Assembly (NCBI GenBank): GCA_002406015.1
Contig: DHMX01000014.1
Span: 124,001 to 188,000, forward strand
Origin: Lachnospiraceae bacterium UBA4631
Lineage (GTDB): Bacteria; Bacillota; Clostridia; Lachnospirales; Lachnospiraceae
Length of the DNA stretch: 64,000 nucleotides
Direction: 5' to 3'
Shown here: piece by piece, positions 1 to 8,347 of the stretch
How the letters are laid out: every line of letters begins with the position of its first letter
How positions within the stretch are numbered: position 1 is the first letter of the stretch
The notes under the pieces: generated by a model
What the model was told of the DNA's origin: nothing
Databases searched by the model: none
What the model saw: only the letters and a program-made list of their open reading frames with translations
Translations under genes and position numbers: made by a program

Positions 1-756
1 ATTATGACGGCATTGTTAATGTCTTCGTTTTACTTAATTTATCAGGTTGCGGAGGATACGGTTACAGACCTGATACAGATTATGGAGGCATTGATTCCCA
101 CATATATGATGGCAGTCAGCTTCAGCTCCGGCGTTACATCCTCGGCAATCCTGCAAGAGAGTATGGTGCTTGGAATCTCAGCGGTGTCGTGGGGGATTCG
201 CAAGATAGTATTTCCCTGTATCCAGTTGTTTGTAGTATTGCAGCTTGTCAATAATTTGCAGGAGGAGGATTTCTTTTCAAAATTCGGAGAGCTGATTCAG
301 ACGGGAGTTAAATGGCTGTTAAAGAGTATTCTGGCGGTTGTGGTGGGAATGAATGCAATAAAGAGTATGCTTGCACCGGCGGCTGATTCGGTGGCGGCAG
401 CAGCGTTACAGCGTGGCTTGGGAGCTGTTCCCGGTGGACAGGCACTCAATGCGGTGTCCGGTGTGGTAATCGGCTCCGGGATTCTGATTAAGAATGCCAT
501 CGGGGTCGGCGGAATGCTTTTAATAGCCATGGCGGTGACACTTCCCATCATAAAAATGAGTGTATTTATATTGTCTTATAAATTTATTGCGGCTTTGCTG
601 CAGCCGATTTCAGATAAACGTATGATTCAGGGCATACAAGGAATCAGTGAGGGCGGACAGTTATTAATGACAGCCGTACTGACAGTAATTGTATTGTTTT
701 TGCTTTCAATTGCAATCGTTGCGGTCTCAACAAATGTAACCTATTATGCAGGATAA
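1..756 (+). CDS. spoIIIAE: Stage III sporulation protein AE (5' end outside window)
   Basis: Multi-pass membrane protein of the SpoIIIA-SpoIIQ channel that joins mother cell and forespore during engulfment. The reading frame is open from the first base, so the start lies upstream; about 250 residues are visible against roughly 400 in the family. The visible part has alternating hydrophobic helices, a glycine- and alanine-rich stretch and a hydrophobic C-terminal helix, as in SpoIIIAE. It is followed 31 bp later by spoIIIAF and then AG and AH, the usual operon order, which supports the call more than any single motif. The Met codon at base 4 is internal, not the start. Confidence 0.9.
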   Translation: MMTALLMSSFYLIYQVAEDTVTDLIQIMEALIPTYMMAVSFSSGVTSSAILQESMVLGISAVSWGIRKIVFPCIQLFVVLQLVNNLQEEDFFSKFGELIQTGVKWLLKSILAVVVGMNAIKSMLAPAADSVAAAALQRGLGAVPGGQALNAVSGVVIGSGILIKNAIGVGGMLLIAMAVTLPIIKMSVFILSYKFIAALLQPISDKRMIQGIQGISEGGQLLMTAVLTVIVLFLLSIAIVAVSTNVTYYAG

Positions 757-787
757 GCGGCAGGGCTTATAAATGGGGTAGTGGGAT

Positions 788-988
788 ATGGATTATATGG
801 CAATCATAAAGGAATTTATGAGGAATATTGTAATTTTTGCGGTACTGTCGGCATTTTGTATTCATTTGCTGCCCGGAGAAAAATACCGCAAGTATGCCAG
901 ATTTGCAATCGGACTGGTATATATCTGTATGGTGCTTGCGGCGGTCGGTCAGCTTTTGGGTATAACAGCTCCCAATTTTGCATTTTAG
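788..988 (+). CDS. spoIIIAF: Stage III sporulation protein AF, short form
   Basis: A 66-residue protein in the SpoIIIAF position of the operon. It contains the two N-terminal membrane helices of the family, separated by the family-like LLPGEKYRKYARF stretch, and ends in TAG directly after the second helix. B. subtilis SpoIIIAF is about 200 residues with a soluble ring-type domain after the helices, and that domain is absent. I looked for the missing domain in the other two forward frames between 988 and 1054 and found only noncoding-looking sequence, so this seems a natural short form rather than a recent frameshift. Whether the membrane part alone is functional is unknown. Confidence 0.75.
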   Translation: MDYMAIIKEFMRNIVIFAVLSAFCIHLLPGEKYRKYARFAIGLVYICMVLAAVGQLLGITAPNFAF

Positions 989-1054
989 TTATTTTTTATA
1001 AGAAGGTACTAGTTTGCAGGGGAAAATAATATACATGAATAAGGCGGTGAAGGC

Positions 1055-1465
1055 ATGAAGGAATGGTTTTCTCTGGAAAAGTTGAAAACCCTTGGTATGG
1101 ATAAACTACTTATATGGCTGTTGATAGGGGTGTTTTTGCTGGTAATCTGCATACCAACCGGTTCCAAAAAGAAAGAACAGGAGGGATTTACAGGCGGTAA
1201 TGAAGTAGAAACAATGACAGAAACTGAAAATCTGGAGCAGCGATTGGAGGATATGCTGCAAAAAATTCAAGGTGTAGGTAGTGTGAAAGTGATGATTACG
1301 ACTTCGGGGGAATATAATCAGATAGAAGGAGTTGTAGTAGTTGCAGAGGGAGCAGATTCGCCGCAGGTCCGGCAGGATATAATAGAGACCGCACAGGCAT
1401 TATTTCCGATTGCAGCACACAAAATTAAAGTATGTAAAATGATTGAAACGTCTGGAGGGTATTAA
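1055..1465 (+). CDS. spoIIIAG: Stage III sporulation protein AG
   Basis: Component of the SpoIIIA channel; in B. subtilis SpoIIIAG forms a large ring in the intermembrane space. The 136-residue protein has one N-terminal membrane helix (about residues 17-34), a short charged linker, and a C-terminal domain with GVGSVKVMITT and QDIIETAQALFPI motifs typical of the ring-building fold of SpoIIIAG. It starts at ATG behind an AGGCGGTGAAGG-type ribosome site. It is somewhat shorter than the B. subtilis protein (about 230 residues), mainly in the linker. It lies 4 bp before spoIIIAH, so the two are probably translationally coupled. Confidence 0.9.
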   Translation: MKEWFSLEKLKTLGMDKLLIWLLIGVFLLVICIPTGSKKKEQEGFTGGNEVETMTETENLEQRLEDMLQKIQGVGSVKVMITTSGEYNQIEGVVVVAEGADSPQVRQDIIETAQALFPIAAHKIKVCKMIETSGGY

Positions 1466-1469
1466 TTAA

Positions 1470-2129
1470 ATGAAAAAAATAGTGAAAAAGAATCAGATTA
1501 TTATTACGGTATTGGCAGTCATGATTGCGGTTGCCGGATACCTAAGCTTTACCAGTAAGGAAGTCAGTATTATTGATGAAAACGGAAATCCGGTGGATTT
1601 AGCGTCGGGAGAGGCGGTGCAGGAAACCTTACAGGCAGACGGAAATCCGGATGACGCTGCTGCGGGAGAGGCAGAGGGGGCAACCGGCAATTCGGATGAT
1701 GCACAGGTAAGTGCACCGCTGAATGATTCCATCGGAGAAGCGGTTCTGACGAACGCAGAGACTGCAAATGCGACGGCAGCAGCAATTGTAAATGCAAAAT
1801 TAAACCGGGAGCAGAATCGTGCGAAGGAACAGGAATTATTAATGCAGATTGTAAATAATGAGGACCTGGCACAGGAGGCAAAGCAGGAAGCTGTGGATAC
1901 GCTGGTGGCAATGACTGCAATTATGGAGAAGGAATCCATATGTGAGCAACAGCTTATGGCAAAGGGCTTTGAGGATTGTGTTGTATTGATTAGCGAGGAT
2001 TGTGTAGATGTGACGGTGAACCGTTCCACTCTGACAGAGGTAGAAAAGGCACAGATTGAAGATATTGTTACACGAAAAGCAGGCTGTGATGTTTCCCAGA
2101 TTGTGATTACAACTGTGGATGAGTCCTAA
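1470..2129 (+). CDS. spoIIIAH: Stage III sporulation protein AH
   Basis: Mother-cell component of the channel that binds SpoIIQ across the intermembrane space. The 219 residues comprise an N-terminal membrane helix (about 7-25), a low-complexity Ala/Asp/Glu-rich linker (about 45-100) and a C-terminal YscJ/EscJ-like ring domain (about 115-217) with the KGFEDCVVLI and VDVTVNRSTLTEVEKAQI segments. Length is normal for the family. It is the last gene of the operon: a new promoter lies just downstream at 2137-2164. Confidence 0.92.
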   Translation: MKKIVKKNQIIITVLAVMIAVAGYLSFTSKEVSIIDENGNPVDLASGEAVQETLQADGNPDDAAAGEAEGATGNSDDAQVSAPLNDSIGEAVLTNAETANATAAAIVNAKLNREQNRAKEQELLMQIVNNEDLAQEAKQEAVDTLVAMTAIMEKESICEQQLMAKGFEDCVVLISEDCVDVTVNRSTLTEVEKAQIEDIVTRKAGCDVSQIVITTVDES

Positions 2130-2136
2130 AAGTTTG

Positions 2137-2164
2137 TTGCAAAAGTGTATAAATTTGATATAAT
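2137..2164 (+). promoter_or_regulatory. Predicted sigma-A promoter of the asp23-to-recN operon
   Basis: TTGCAA at 2137-2142 and TATAAT at 2159-2164 are separated by 16 bp. They lie between the spoIIIAH stop and the Asp23-family gene (start 2206), giving a leader of about 35 nt. This separates a constitutive housekeeping operon from the developmental spoIIIA operon. Confidence 0.7.
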
Positions 2165-2205
2165 AGAGGAAATGTTATAGGTAAGCACGTTAGGAGGATA
2201 GGAGT

Positions 2206-2646
2206 ATGGCAGTAGATATGGAACGTCAGGATGGTTATAAATTACATGAAACTTGTGCATTTGGTGAGGTACAGATTGCGGATGAGGTCGTTGCGATTAT
2301 ATCCGGTCTGGCTGCCTTAGAGGTAGAGGGTGTCGCTAAGATGAGCGGCAATGTACCGAATGAACTGGTAAGCAAGCTTGGCATGAAGAATCTGTCCAAG
2401 GGTGTAAAGGTTGAGGTGACACCGGAGAGTGTTGCAATTGATTTGGCTTTGGAAATGAAATATGGTTATAGTATTCTTAAGGTTTCTGAACAGGTACAGG
2501 AGCGTGTAAAGAATGCAATTGAGAGTATGACCGGACTGAGTGTGGAACGGGTAAATGTCAGAATCGTAGGTGTGGCGGTTGATAAGCCACAAAAGGCTCA
2601 GAAATCCCAAAAGTCACAGAGAACTGTTCATGTGGTAAAAAAATAA
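2206..2646 (+). CDS. Asp23/Gls24 family envelope stress protein
   Basis: A 146-residue DUF322/Asp23 family protein. The family signature is visible: a start like EVQIADEVVAIISGLAALEV, the VEGVAKMSG segment, and a C-terminal amphipathic VNVRIVGV strand. Family members are cytoplasmic proteins linked to envelope homeostasis, but their biochemical role is unclear. Here it opens the nusB-xseA-xseB-ispA-dxs operon, the usual place in Clostridia (the yqhY position). The lysine-rich tail after about residue 127 is probably disordered. Confidence 0.9.
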   Translation: MAVDMERQDGYKLHETCAFGEVQIADEVVAIISGLAALEVEGVAKMSGNVPNELVSKLGMKNLSKGVKVEVTPESVAIDLALEMKYGYSILKVSEQVQERVKNAIESMTGLSVERVNVRIVGVAVDKPQKAQKSQKSQRTVHVVKK

Positions 2647-2669
2647 ACATACCAATTGAAAGCTTAGAT

Positions 2670-2705
2670 TATGGGGACAATCTGCGAAGCGGATATGTCC
2701 CTATA
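2670..2705 (+). other. Strong intergenic stem-loop between asp23 and nusB
   Basis: GGGACA (2674-2679) pairs with TGTCCC (2696-2701) and encloses a second helix, ATCTGC-GAA-GCGGAT with one mismatch. No U-run follows (TATAAAAAAC instead), so it is unlikely to be an intrinsic terminator. It may be an mRNA stability or processing element that sets relative expression of asp23 and the downstream genes. Confidence 0.55.
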
Positions 2706-2736
2706 AAAAACAGAAGACATTGAGTGGAGGAGCGTT

Positions 2737-3162
2737 ATGACGAGACGGCAGTTGCGGGATAGTATTTTTAAGGCATTATTCCGAATCGAATTTAATGAAA
2801 AACAGGAACGACAGGAGCAGTTGGAATTTCATTTGCAGGAATTGACACAGCAGGAGCCGGAAGGTGTTATAAATGCAGAGTCTTCGGATTTGGAATATGT
2901 GCGGAATAAGGTGTTGGATATTTTTGCACATCTGGAAGAAATAGATGAAGCAATTGCAAGTCAGACAGAAGGTTGGGCATTGCAGCGGATAGGAAAGGCA
3001 GAACTGGCAATTCTCCGTCTGGCAGTGTATGAAATGAAGTATGATGACGAAGTGCCGCAGGGAGTGGCAATTAATGAAGCGGTAGAATTGACAAAGACAT
3101 ATTGTGATGAGGATGCCAAGGGCTTTGTAAATGCGGTATTGGGAAAGCTGGCAAAGTCATAG
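2737..3162 (+). CDS. nusB: Transcription antitermination factor NusB
   Basis: All-helical RNA-binding factor that, with NusE/S10, binds boxA in rRNA leaders and promotes antitermination. The 141 residues show the NusB pattern: an N-terminal TRRQLRDSIFKALF helix (R-x6-A-x-Q/F type), AILRLAVYEM, VAINEAVELTKTY and the C-terminal KGFVNAVLGKL signature. Length is normal. It starts at ATG behind GTGGAGGAGCG. The upstream Asp23-family gene and downstream xseA match the common Clostridial order. Confidence 0.95.
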   Translation: MTRRQLRDSIFKALFRIEFNEKQERQEQLEFHLQELTQQEPEGVINAESSDLEYVRNKVLDIFAHLEEIDEAIASQTEGWALQRIGKAELAILRLAVYEMKYDDEVPQGVAINEAVELTKTYCDEDAKGFVNAVLGKLAKS

Positions 3163-3178
3163 CAGGCAGGAGAGCATT

Positions 3179-4399
3179 ATGCAGAAGCGGATTTATACCG
3201 TAGGGCAGATAAATAAGTATATTAAGAATATGTTTCAGGGTGATTATCTGTTATCCGGGTTATGTATGAAGGGCGAGGTGTCAAACTGTAAATATCATTC
3301 GTCCGGGCATATTTATTTTCGCTTAAAGGATGAGAGCGGAGCCATGGCATGTGTTATGTTTCAGGGAAACCGGACAGCCGGACTGAAGTTCCGTCTGGAG
3401 GATGGACAGAGTGTTTTGGTATCCGGTAATATTTCTGTATATGAGCGGGACGGCAGCTATCAGATGTATGCAAGGGAAATTACACTGGATGGGGCCGGAA
3501 TCCTTTATGCAAGATATGAAGAATTAAAGCAGAGGTTATATGAGGAGGGGCTGTTTGAATTTGAACATAAGAAGCCCATTCCGGAGTATCCGAAGCGGGT
3601 AGGAATCGTAACTGCGGCTACCGGAGCGGCAATTCGGGATATACAGAATATTGCACGACGCAGAAATCCGGGGGTACAACTGATTCTCTATCCGGCAAAG
3701 GTTCAGGGAGCCGGAGCAGCGGCTACCATTGTGAAAGGGATTCAGATATTAGACCGCATGAAGGTGGATACGATTATTATCGGACGTGGCGGCGGTTCTA
3801 TTGAGGATTTGTGGGCGTTTAATGAAGAAGCGGTGGCAAGAGCCATCTATGCCGCGGACACACCGATTATATCGGGAACCGGGCATGAGGTTGATACGAC
3901 GATTGCGGATTATGTTGCCGATTTGCGGGCTCCCACACCTTCGGCAGCGTGTGAGTTAGCCATACCGGATGTTATGGAAATTCAGAGAAAATGGAAGCAG
4001 TTGCAGGCACGAATCACACAGCTTATGCGGTGGCGGCTGGAAAATGCCAGAGCAGAATATCAGAATTGTGCGATGCGGCTGCAATATCAGAATCCGGAGC
4101 AAAAGCTTCGACAGCAGAAGCAATATCTGGATGAATTATGGGATAAAATGGAGCGGCTGATAAGGCAGCGGCTGGAACGGGAACAGTTTCGTTGGAATCT
4201 TCTGAGAGAACAGATTCATCGAAGCTCTCCGACTGCCCGGTTGACACATGGATACGGGTATCTGGAACAGGATGGACAGCCTGTAACCGGAATCAGTCAG
4301 GTAGAGCCGGGAAAGCAATTAAAGGTGACACTTCATGATGGTATGCTGAACGCCCGTGTAGAAGCAGTAACGGCATGGGAGAAGCAGGATGAAGTCTGA
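3179..4399 (+). CDS. xseA: Exodeoxyribonuclease VII large subunit
   Basis: Catalytic subunit of the ExoVII single-strand DNA exonuclease. The 406 residues have an N-terminal OB-fold (about 5-95, with GEVSNCKYHSSGHIYF), a central catalytic domain with the TIIIGRGGGSIEDLWAFN motif and ISGTGHEVDTTIADYVAD (conserved H and D residues), and a long helical C-terminal stalk ending in HGYGYLEQDG. I chose ATG 3179 rather than an in-frame upstream ATG at 3131 because an AGGAGAG site sits just before it and the upstream codons overlap nusB without conservation. It pairs with xseB 20 bp downstream. Confidence 0.95.
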   Translation: MQKRIYTVGQINKYIKNMFQGDYLLSGLCMKGEVSNCKYHSSGHIYFRLKDESGAMACVMFQGNRTAGLKFRLEDGQSVLVSGNISVYERDGSYQMYAREITLDGAGILYARYEELKQRLYEEGLFEFEHKKPIPEYPKRVGIVTAATGAAIRDIQNIARRRNPGVQLILYPAKVQGAGAAATIVKGIQILDRMKVDTIIIGRGGGSIEDLWAFNEEAVARAIYAADTPIISGTGHEVDTTIADYVADLRAPTPSAACELAIPDVMEIQRKWKQLQARITQLMRWRLENARAEYQNCAMRLQYQNPEQKLRQQKQYLDELWDKMERLIRQRLEREQFRWNLLREQIHRSSPTARLTHGYGYLEQDGQPVTGISQVEPGKQLKVTLHDGMLNARVEAVTAWEKQDEV

Positions 4400-4419
4400 C
4401 AGAGGAGAGAATAAAGGAA

Positions 4420-4668
4420 ATGGCAGGTAAGCAAAAAACAGATACACCGCAGAAAGAAACGAAATTAACGGTGGAGGAATCATTTCGGGAACTGGAGCAG
4501 ATAGCAGAGAAGCTGGAAGCACCGGACATAACCTTGGAGGATTCCATGCAGCTATACCGGACGGGTGTAGGCTTGTTACAGCAATGCAAAATTAGACTGG
4601 ATGAAATAGAAACGGAAATGATTACATTGACAGAGGAAGGAGAAATGCCGGATGAAAAATATGAATGA
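4420..4668 (+). CDS. xseB: Exodeoxyribonuclease VII small subunit
   Basis: An 82-residue helical protein, the small ExoVII subunit that coats the stalk of XseA. The signature LTVEESFRELEQIAEKLE, the following LEDSMQLYRTGVGLLQQCKIRLD helix and an acidic tail are visible. The length is typical (about 75-85). Its 3' end overlaps the ispA start by 17 bp, which suggests translational coupling. It lies directly after xseA. Confidence 0.95.
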   Translation: MAGKQKTDTPQKETKLTVEESFRELEQIAEKLEAPDITLEDSMQLYRTGVGLLQQCKIRLDEIETEMITLTEEGEMPDEKYE

Positions 4669-5530
4669 GCGGGTAGCAGCCGTTGAGGATATTATTCGTG
4701 CGTATATGCCTAAGGAAGAGGGCTATGCCAAGACTGTATTATCGGCAATGAATTATACTATAAATGCAGGAGGAAAAAGGCTTCGTCCGATGTTAATGCA
4801 GGAAACATACCGGATGTTCGGTGGTACGGATACAATCGTGGAGCCGTTTATGGCTGCAATTGAGATGATACATACATATTCTCTGGTACATGATGACCTT
4901 CCGGCATTGGATAATGACGATTATCGGAGAGGGCGGAAAACCGCACACATTGTATATGGAGAAGCAATGGCAATTCTGGCAGGAGATGCCTTATTAAATT
5001 ATGCATATGAAACAGCCGCTAAGGCATTTACAATGACACAGGATTTGGTTCCGGTGGTTCGGGCATATACGATTCTTACGCAGAAGCCCGGAATCTATGG
5101 TATGATTGGTGGACAGACCGCAGATGTGGAATTGACGGGAACGAAGTTATCAGAGGATGAACTGGAATACATCTATGAAAATAAAACCGGAGCATTGATT
5201 GAAGCATCTATGATGATAGGTGCGGTTCTGGCAGGTGCAGATACCGATACGGTAAAGACCGTAGAGCATCTTGCGGGAATTGTAGGAAAAGCCTTTCAAA
5301 TACAGGATGACATTCTGGATATTGAGGGAACGCAAGAGGAGCTAGGTAAGCCGTTACACAGTGATGAAGAAAACGGAAAGGTAACGTATGTTACAATTCA
5401 TGGATTATTACAATCCAAAATGGATGTGGAGAATTTGTCACAGGAAGCCGTTCATATTTTAGATGGTTTCGAGCAGGAGAATATGTTCTTGCGGGAACTG
5501 TTGCTTTCATTGGTTCATCGTAAGAAGTAA
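4652..5530 (+). CDS. ispA: Polyprenyl (farnesyl-type) diphosphate synthase
   Basis: Chain-elongating trans-prenyl diphosphate synthase making farnesyl (possibly geranylgeranyl) diphosphate from IPP and DMAPP. The 292 residues contain GGKRLRPML, the first Asp-rich motif DDLPALDNDD with downstream RRG, GGQTADVE, and the second Asp-rich motif QDDILDIEG. The two residues between the first aspartates, and the Tyr/Ser context upstream (HTYSLVHDD), fit FPP synthases. It lies between xseB and dxs, as in many Firmicutes. Product chain length cannot be fixed from sequence alone. Confidence 0.93.
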   Translation: MKNMNERVAAVEDIIRAYMPKEEGYAKTVLSAMNYTINAGGKRLRPMLMQETYRMFGGTDTIVEPFMAAIEMIHTYSLVHDDLPALDNDDYRRGRKTAHIVYGEAMAILAGDALLNYAYETAAKAFTMTQDLVPVVRAYTILTQKPGIYGMIGGQTADVELTGTKLSEDELEYIYENKTGALIEASMMIGAVLAGADTDTVKTVEHLAGIVGKAFQIQDDILDIEGTQEELGKPLHSDEENGKVTYVTIHGLLQSKMDVENLSQEAVHILDGFEQENMFLRELLLSLVHRKK

Positions 5531-5566
5531 TATCAGTCATGAAATGGTTGTGAAATGAGGAAGCAC

Positions 5567-7456
5567 ATGAGTACCTTGGATAAGATAAAAAAACCGAATG
5601 ATATTAAGCGGTTGGATAAGAGTGAATATCCGATATTAGCACAGGAAATTCGGGAATTTCTGTTAGAGCATGTAAGTCAGACGGGCGGACATCTGGCATC
5701 CAATCTCGGAACAGTCGAATTGACGATGGCATTGCATCTGGTGTTGGATTTTCCGTATGACAAATTAATCTGGGATGTCGGACATCAATCTTACACACAT
5801 AAGATTCTGACAGGAAGAAAAGAAGAATTTAATCATTTACGGGAATTTGGTGGAATGAGCGGATTTCCAAAGCAGGCAGAAAGTGTCTGCGATTGCTTTG
5901 ATACAGGGCATAGTTCCACCTCTATTTCTGCTGCACTCGGCTTTGCAGAGGCTAAAGAGCTGATGGGGACAGACGAATCCGTTATTGCGGTTATCGGTGA
6001 CGGAGCCTTGTCCGGCGGACTTGCATACGAGGCATTAAATAATATGGCACGCCTGAAATCCAGCATGGTAGTGGTATTAAATGATAATGATATGTCTATA
6101 TCAGAAAATGTGGGCGGTATGTCCCGGTATCTGAATAAGATTCGTGCAGGACAGAAGTATAATGATTTTAAAGCGGAAGTAGAAAAGACAATCCTGAACA
6201 TCCCGGTTGCGGGGCATGATATAGCCTTGTCGGTCAAGCGTTCTAAGGACAGCATCAAGCATCTGCTGGTTCCGGGTATGTTTTTTGAAGATATGGGGAT
6301 TACCTATATCGGTCCGATAGACGGACATAATATTCAGCAGATGGTAGAGAGTTTAGTCTCCGCAATCGAACTGCAAAGACCGGTTGTAGTACACGTAAAG
6401 ACGCAAAAAGGAAAGGGCTATCGGTATGCAGAGAAATACCCATGCTACTTCCATGGAATCGCACCGTTTGACTTAAAAACAGGTAAGGTAAAGCAGAAAA
6501 AGGAGAAACCAACCTATACGGATATTTTCGGAAGGAAGATGTTAGAGCTGGCGAAGGCAGACCAGAAGGTGATTGCAATTACGGCAGCCATGGCAGAGGG
6601 AACCGGCTTAAAACGGTTCCGGGAAATGTATCCGGAGCGTTTCTTTGATGTGGGAATTGCAGAGCAGCATGCAGTGACATTTGCAGCAGGTCTTGCAGCG
6701 GCAGGGATGACTCCGGTGGTTGCCGTCTATTCCTCATTTTTGCAGCGGGCATATGACCAGATATTGCATGATGTCTGTAATCAGAATCTGCACGTCATAT
6801 TTGCCATAGACCGTTCCGGTCTGGTAGGTGCGGATGGGTCAACGCATCAGGGAATATTTGACATTAGTTATTTATCAGAGATTCCGAATATGGTGATTTT
6901 ATCACCGAAAAATCGATATGAATTAGAGCAGGCAATGGAGTTTGCCTATGAATGGGAAGGACCGGTTGCACTCCGGTATCCAAAGGAAACTGCTTGTGAG
7001 CTGTGGGAAGATAAAAAGACACCGATAGAGTTCGGAAAAAGCGAATGGCTGCGGCAGGGAAGTGAGCTTGCAATTCTGGCAGTCGGAAATATGGTGGAAG
7101 AAGCAGAGCTTGCGTGTGAGCTTTTAGAGGAACAGGGTATACAAGCCTCATTGATTAATGCCAGATTTGTAAAACCGTTGGATGAAGAATTGCTGGAAGA
7201 GTTGATGCAGACACATTCTTATATATGTACCATGGAGGAAAATGTGTATCAGGGCGGTTACGGAGAAGCAGTTGGAGCATATCTGATGGAGAGACAGGCA
7301 GAGGTTACATTTATTCCGATTGCAATTGAGGACCAGTTTGTTGAACATGGAAGCATAGCAAGATTACGGCAGATGCTTCAGTTAGATGGCGAAAGTGTAG
7401 GACAACGGTTATTGAAGATTATGCAGGAAAATACCCAGGATAAGAAGCGGGTATAG
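5567..7456 (+). CDS. dxs: 1-deoxy-D-xylulose-5-phosphate synthase
   Basis: First enzyme of the MEP isoprenoid pathway: thiamine-diphosphate-dependent condensation of pyruvate and glyceraldehyde 3-phosphate. About 629 residues. TPP-binding motifs are visible: GHQSYTHKILTGR, GDGALSGGLAYEALNN, then the pyrimidine-binding domain with DVGIAEQHAVTFAAG, and a transketolase C-domain. ATG 5567 is preferred over an in-frame ATG at 5555 because GAGGA lies 5 bp upstream of 5567. It follows ispA, so the operon supplies both IPP precursors and FPP for undecaprenyl phosphate. Confidence 0.97.
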   Translation: MSTLDKIKKPNDIKRLDKSEYPILAQEIREFLLEHVSQTGGHLASNLGTVELTMALHLVLDFPYDKLIWDVGHQSYTHKILTGRKEEFNHLREFGGMSGFPKQAESVCDCFDTGHSSTSISAALGFAEAKELMGTDESVIAVIGDGALSGGLAYEALNNMARLKSSMVVVLNDNDMSISENVGGMSRYLNKIRAGQKYNDFKAEVEKTILNIPVAGHDIALSVKRSKDSIKHLLVPGMFFEDMGITYIGPIDGHNIQQMVESLVSAIELQRPVVVHVKTQKGKGYRYAEKYPCYFHGIAPFDLKTGKVKQKKEKPTYTDIFGRKMLELAKADQKVIAITAAMAEGTGLKRFREMYPERFFDVGIAEQHAVTFAAGLAAAGMTPVVAVYSSFLQRAYDQILHDVCNQNLHVIFAIDRSGLVGADGSTHQGIFDISYLSEIPNMVILSPKNRYELEQAMEFAYEWEGPVALRYPKETACELWEDKKTPIEFGKSEWLRQGSELAILAVGNMVEEAELACELLEEQGIQASLINARFVKPLDEELLEELMQTHSYICTMEENVYQGGYGEAVGAYLMERQAEVTFIPIAIEDQFVEHGSIARLRQMLQLDGESVGQRLLKIMQENTQDKKRV

Positions 7457-7478
7457 CAATATAGGATTGAGGTACTAT

Positions 7479-8297
7479 ATGAAACAACGATTGGATATTT
7501 TGTTGGTGGAACAAGGTTATGCTTCTTCCAGAGAAAAGGCAAAGGCAATCATTATGTCGGGGATTGTATTTGTAAACGGACAGCGGGAAGACAAAGCAGG
7601 TTCAACCTTTGATACAGACAAAGCAGTAATTGAAGTAAAAGGTCATACCTTAAAGTATGTAAGCCGGGGCGGACTCAAGCTTGAAAAGGCTATGGAGCAA
7701 TTCGGAATCGAACTGTCCGGAAAGGTGTGCATGGATGTGGGTGCATCCACAGGCGGCTTTACAGACTGTATGCTTCAAAACGGAGCGGTAAAGGTATATT
7801 CCGTAGATGTCGGACATGGACAATTGGATTGGAAGCTAAGAAATGATGAACGTGTGACCTGTATGGAAAAGACGAATATCCGATATGTAACACCGGAGGA
7901 TATTGAAGAATTACCTTCGTTTGTATCCATAGATGTATCCTTCATTTCATTGACAAAGGTACTTCCGCCGGTGCGGGAGCTTTTGCTGCCGGAGGGAGAG
8001 GTGGTTTGTCTGATTAAGCCGCAGTTTGAAGCCGGAAGAGAAAAGGTAGGAAAAAAAGGTGTTGTCAGAGACCCACAGGTGCATGAAGAGGTCATTACCA
8101 TGGTAGCGGAGTTTGCGGCAGGACTTGGCTTTACATTATTGCATCTGGATTATTCTCCGATTAAAGGACCGGAGGGAAATATTGAGTATCTGCTGCATAG
8201 CCGCAAGGAAGCGGTTGCATCGCAGGAGGAACAGCAGAAGATGGTGGCTGCATTAGAGATTTCCAAGGTGGTACAGATGTCACATCGCGAATTATAG
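7479..8297 (+). CDS. tlyA: TlyA family rRNA (cytidine-2'-O)-methyltransferase
   Basis: About 272 residues with an N-terminal S4 RNA-binding domain (QRLDILLVEQGYASSREKAK, about residues 2-60) and an FtsJ-like Rossmann methyltransferase domain with the SAM motif DVGASTGGFTDCML. TlyA proteins 2'-O-methylate cytidines of 16S/23S rRNA; older annotation as haemolysin is historical. ATG 7479 follows GAGG by 6 bp, while an in-frame TTG at 7467 has no ribosome site. The position between dxs and nadK is the common Firmicute arrangement. Confidence 0.93.
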   Translation: MKQRLDILLVEQGYASSREKAKAIIMSGIVFVNGQREDKAGSTFDTDKAVIEVKGHTLKYVSRGGLKLEKAMEQFGIELSGKVCMDVGASTGGFTDCMLQNGAVKVYSVDVGHGQLDWKLRNDERVTCMEKTNIRYVTPEDIEELPSFVSIDVSFISLTKVLPPVRELLLPEGEVVCLIKPQFEAGREKVGKKGVVRDPQVHEEVITMVAEFAAGLGFTLLHLDYSPIKGPEGNIEYLLHSRKEAVASQEEQQKMVAALEISKVVQMSHREL

Positions 8298-8347
8298 AAA
8301 GACAGAGGGTAAGCGTGTTCCGAACAAAACAGGCGAAAGGATAGAGA

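Noticed and set aside
781..1029. Alternative frame over spoIIIAF, considered as a frameshifted continuation
   Set aside because: Its translation (Cys/Gly/Tyr-rich) bears no likeness to the SpoIIIAF soluble domain, so it does not rescue a longer protein.
1493..2029. Minus-strand open frame of 178 codons inside spoIIIAH
   Set aside because: Ser/Ala-rich mirror of the repetitive linker codons; no start signal and no plausible domain.
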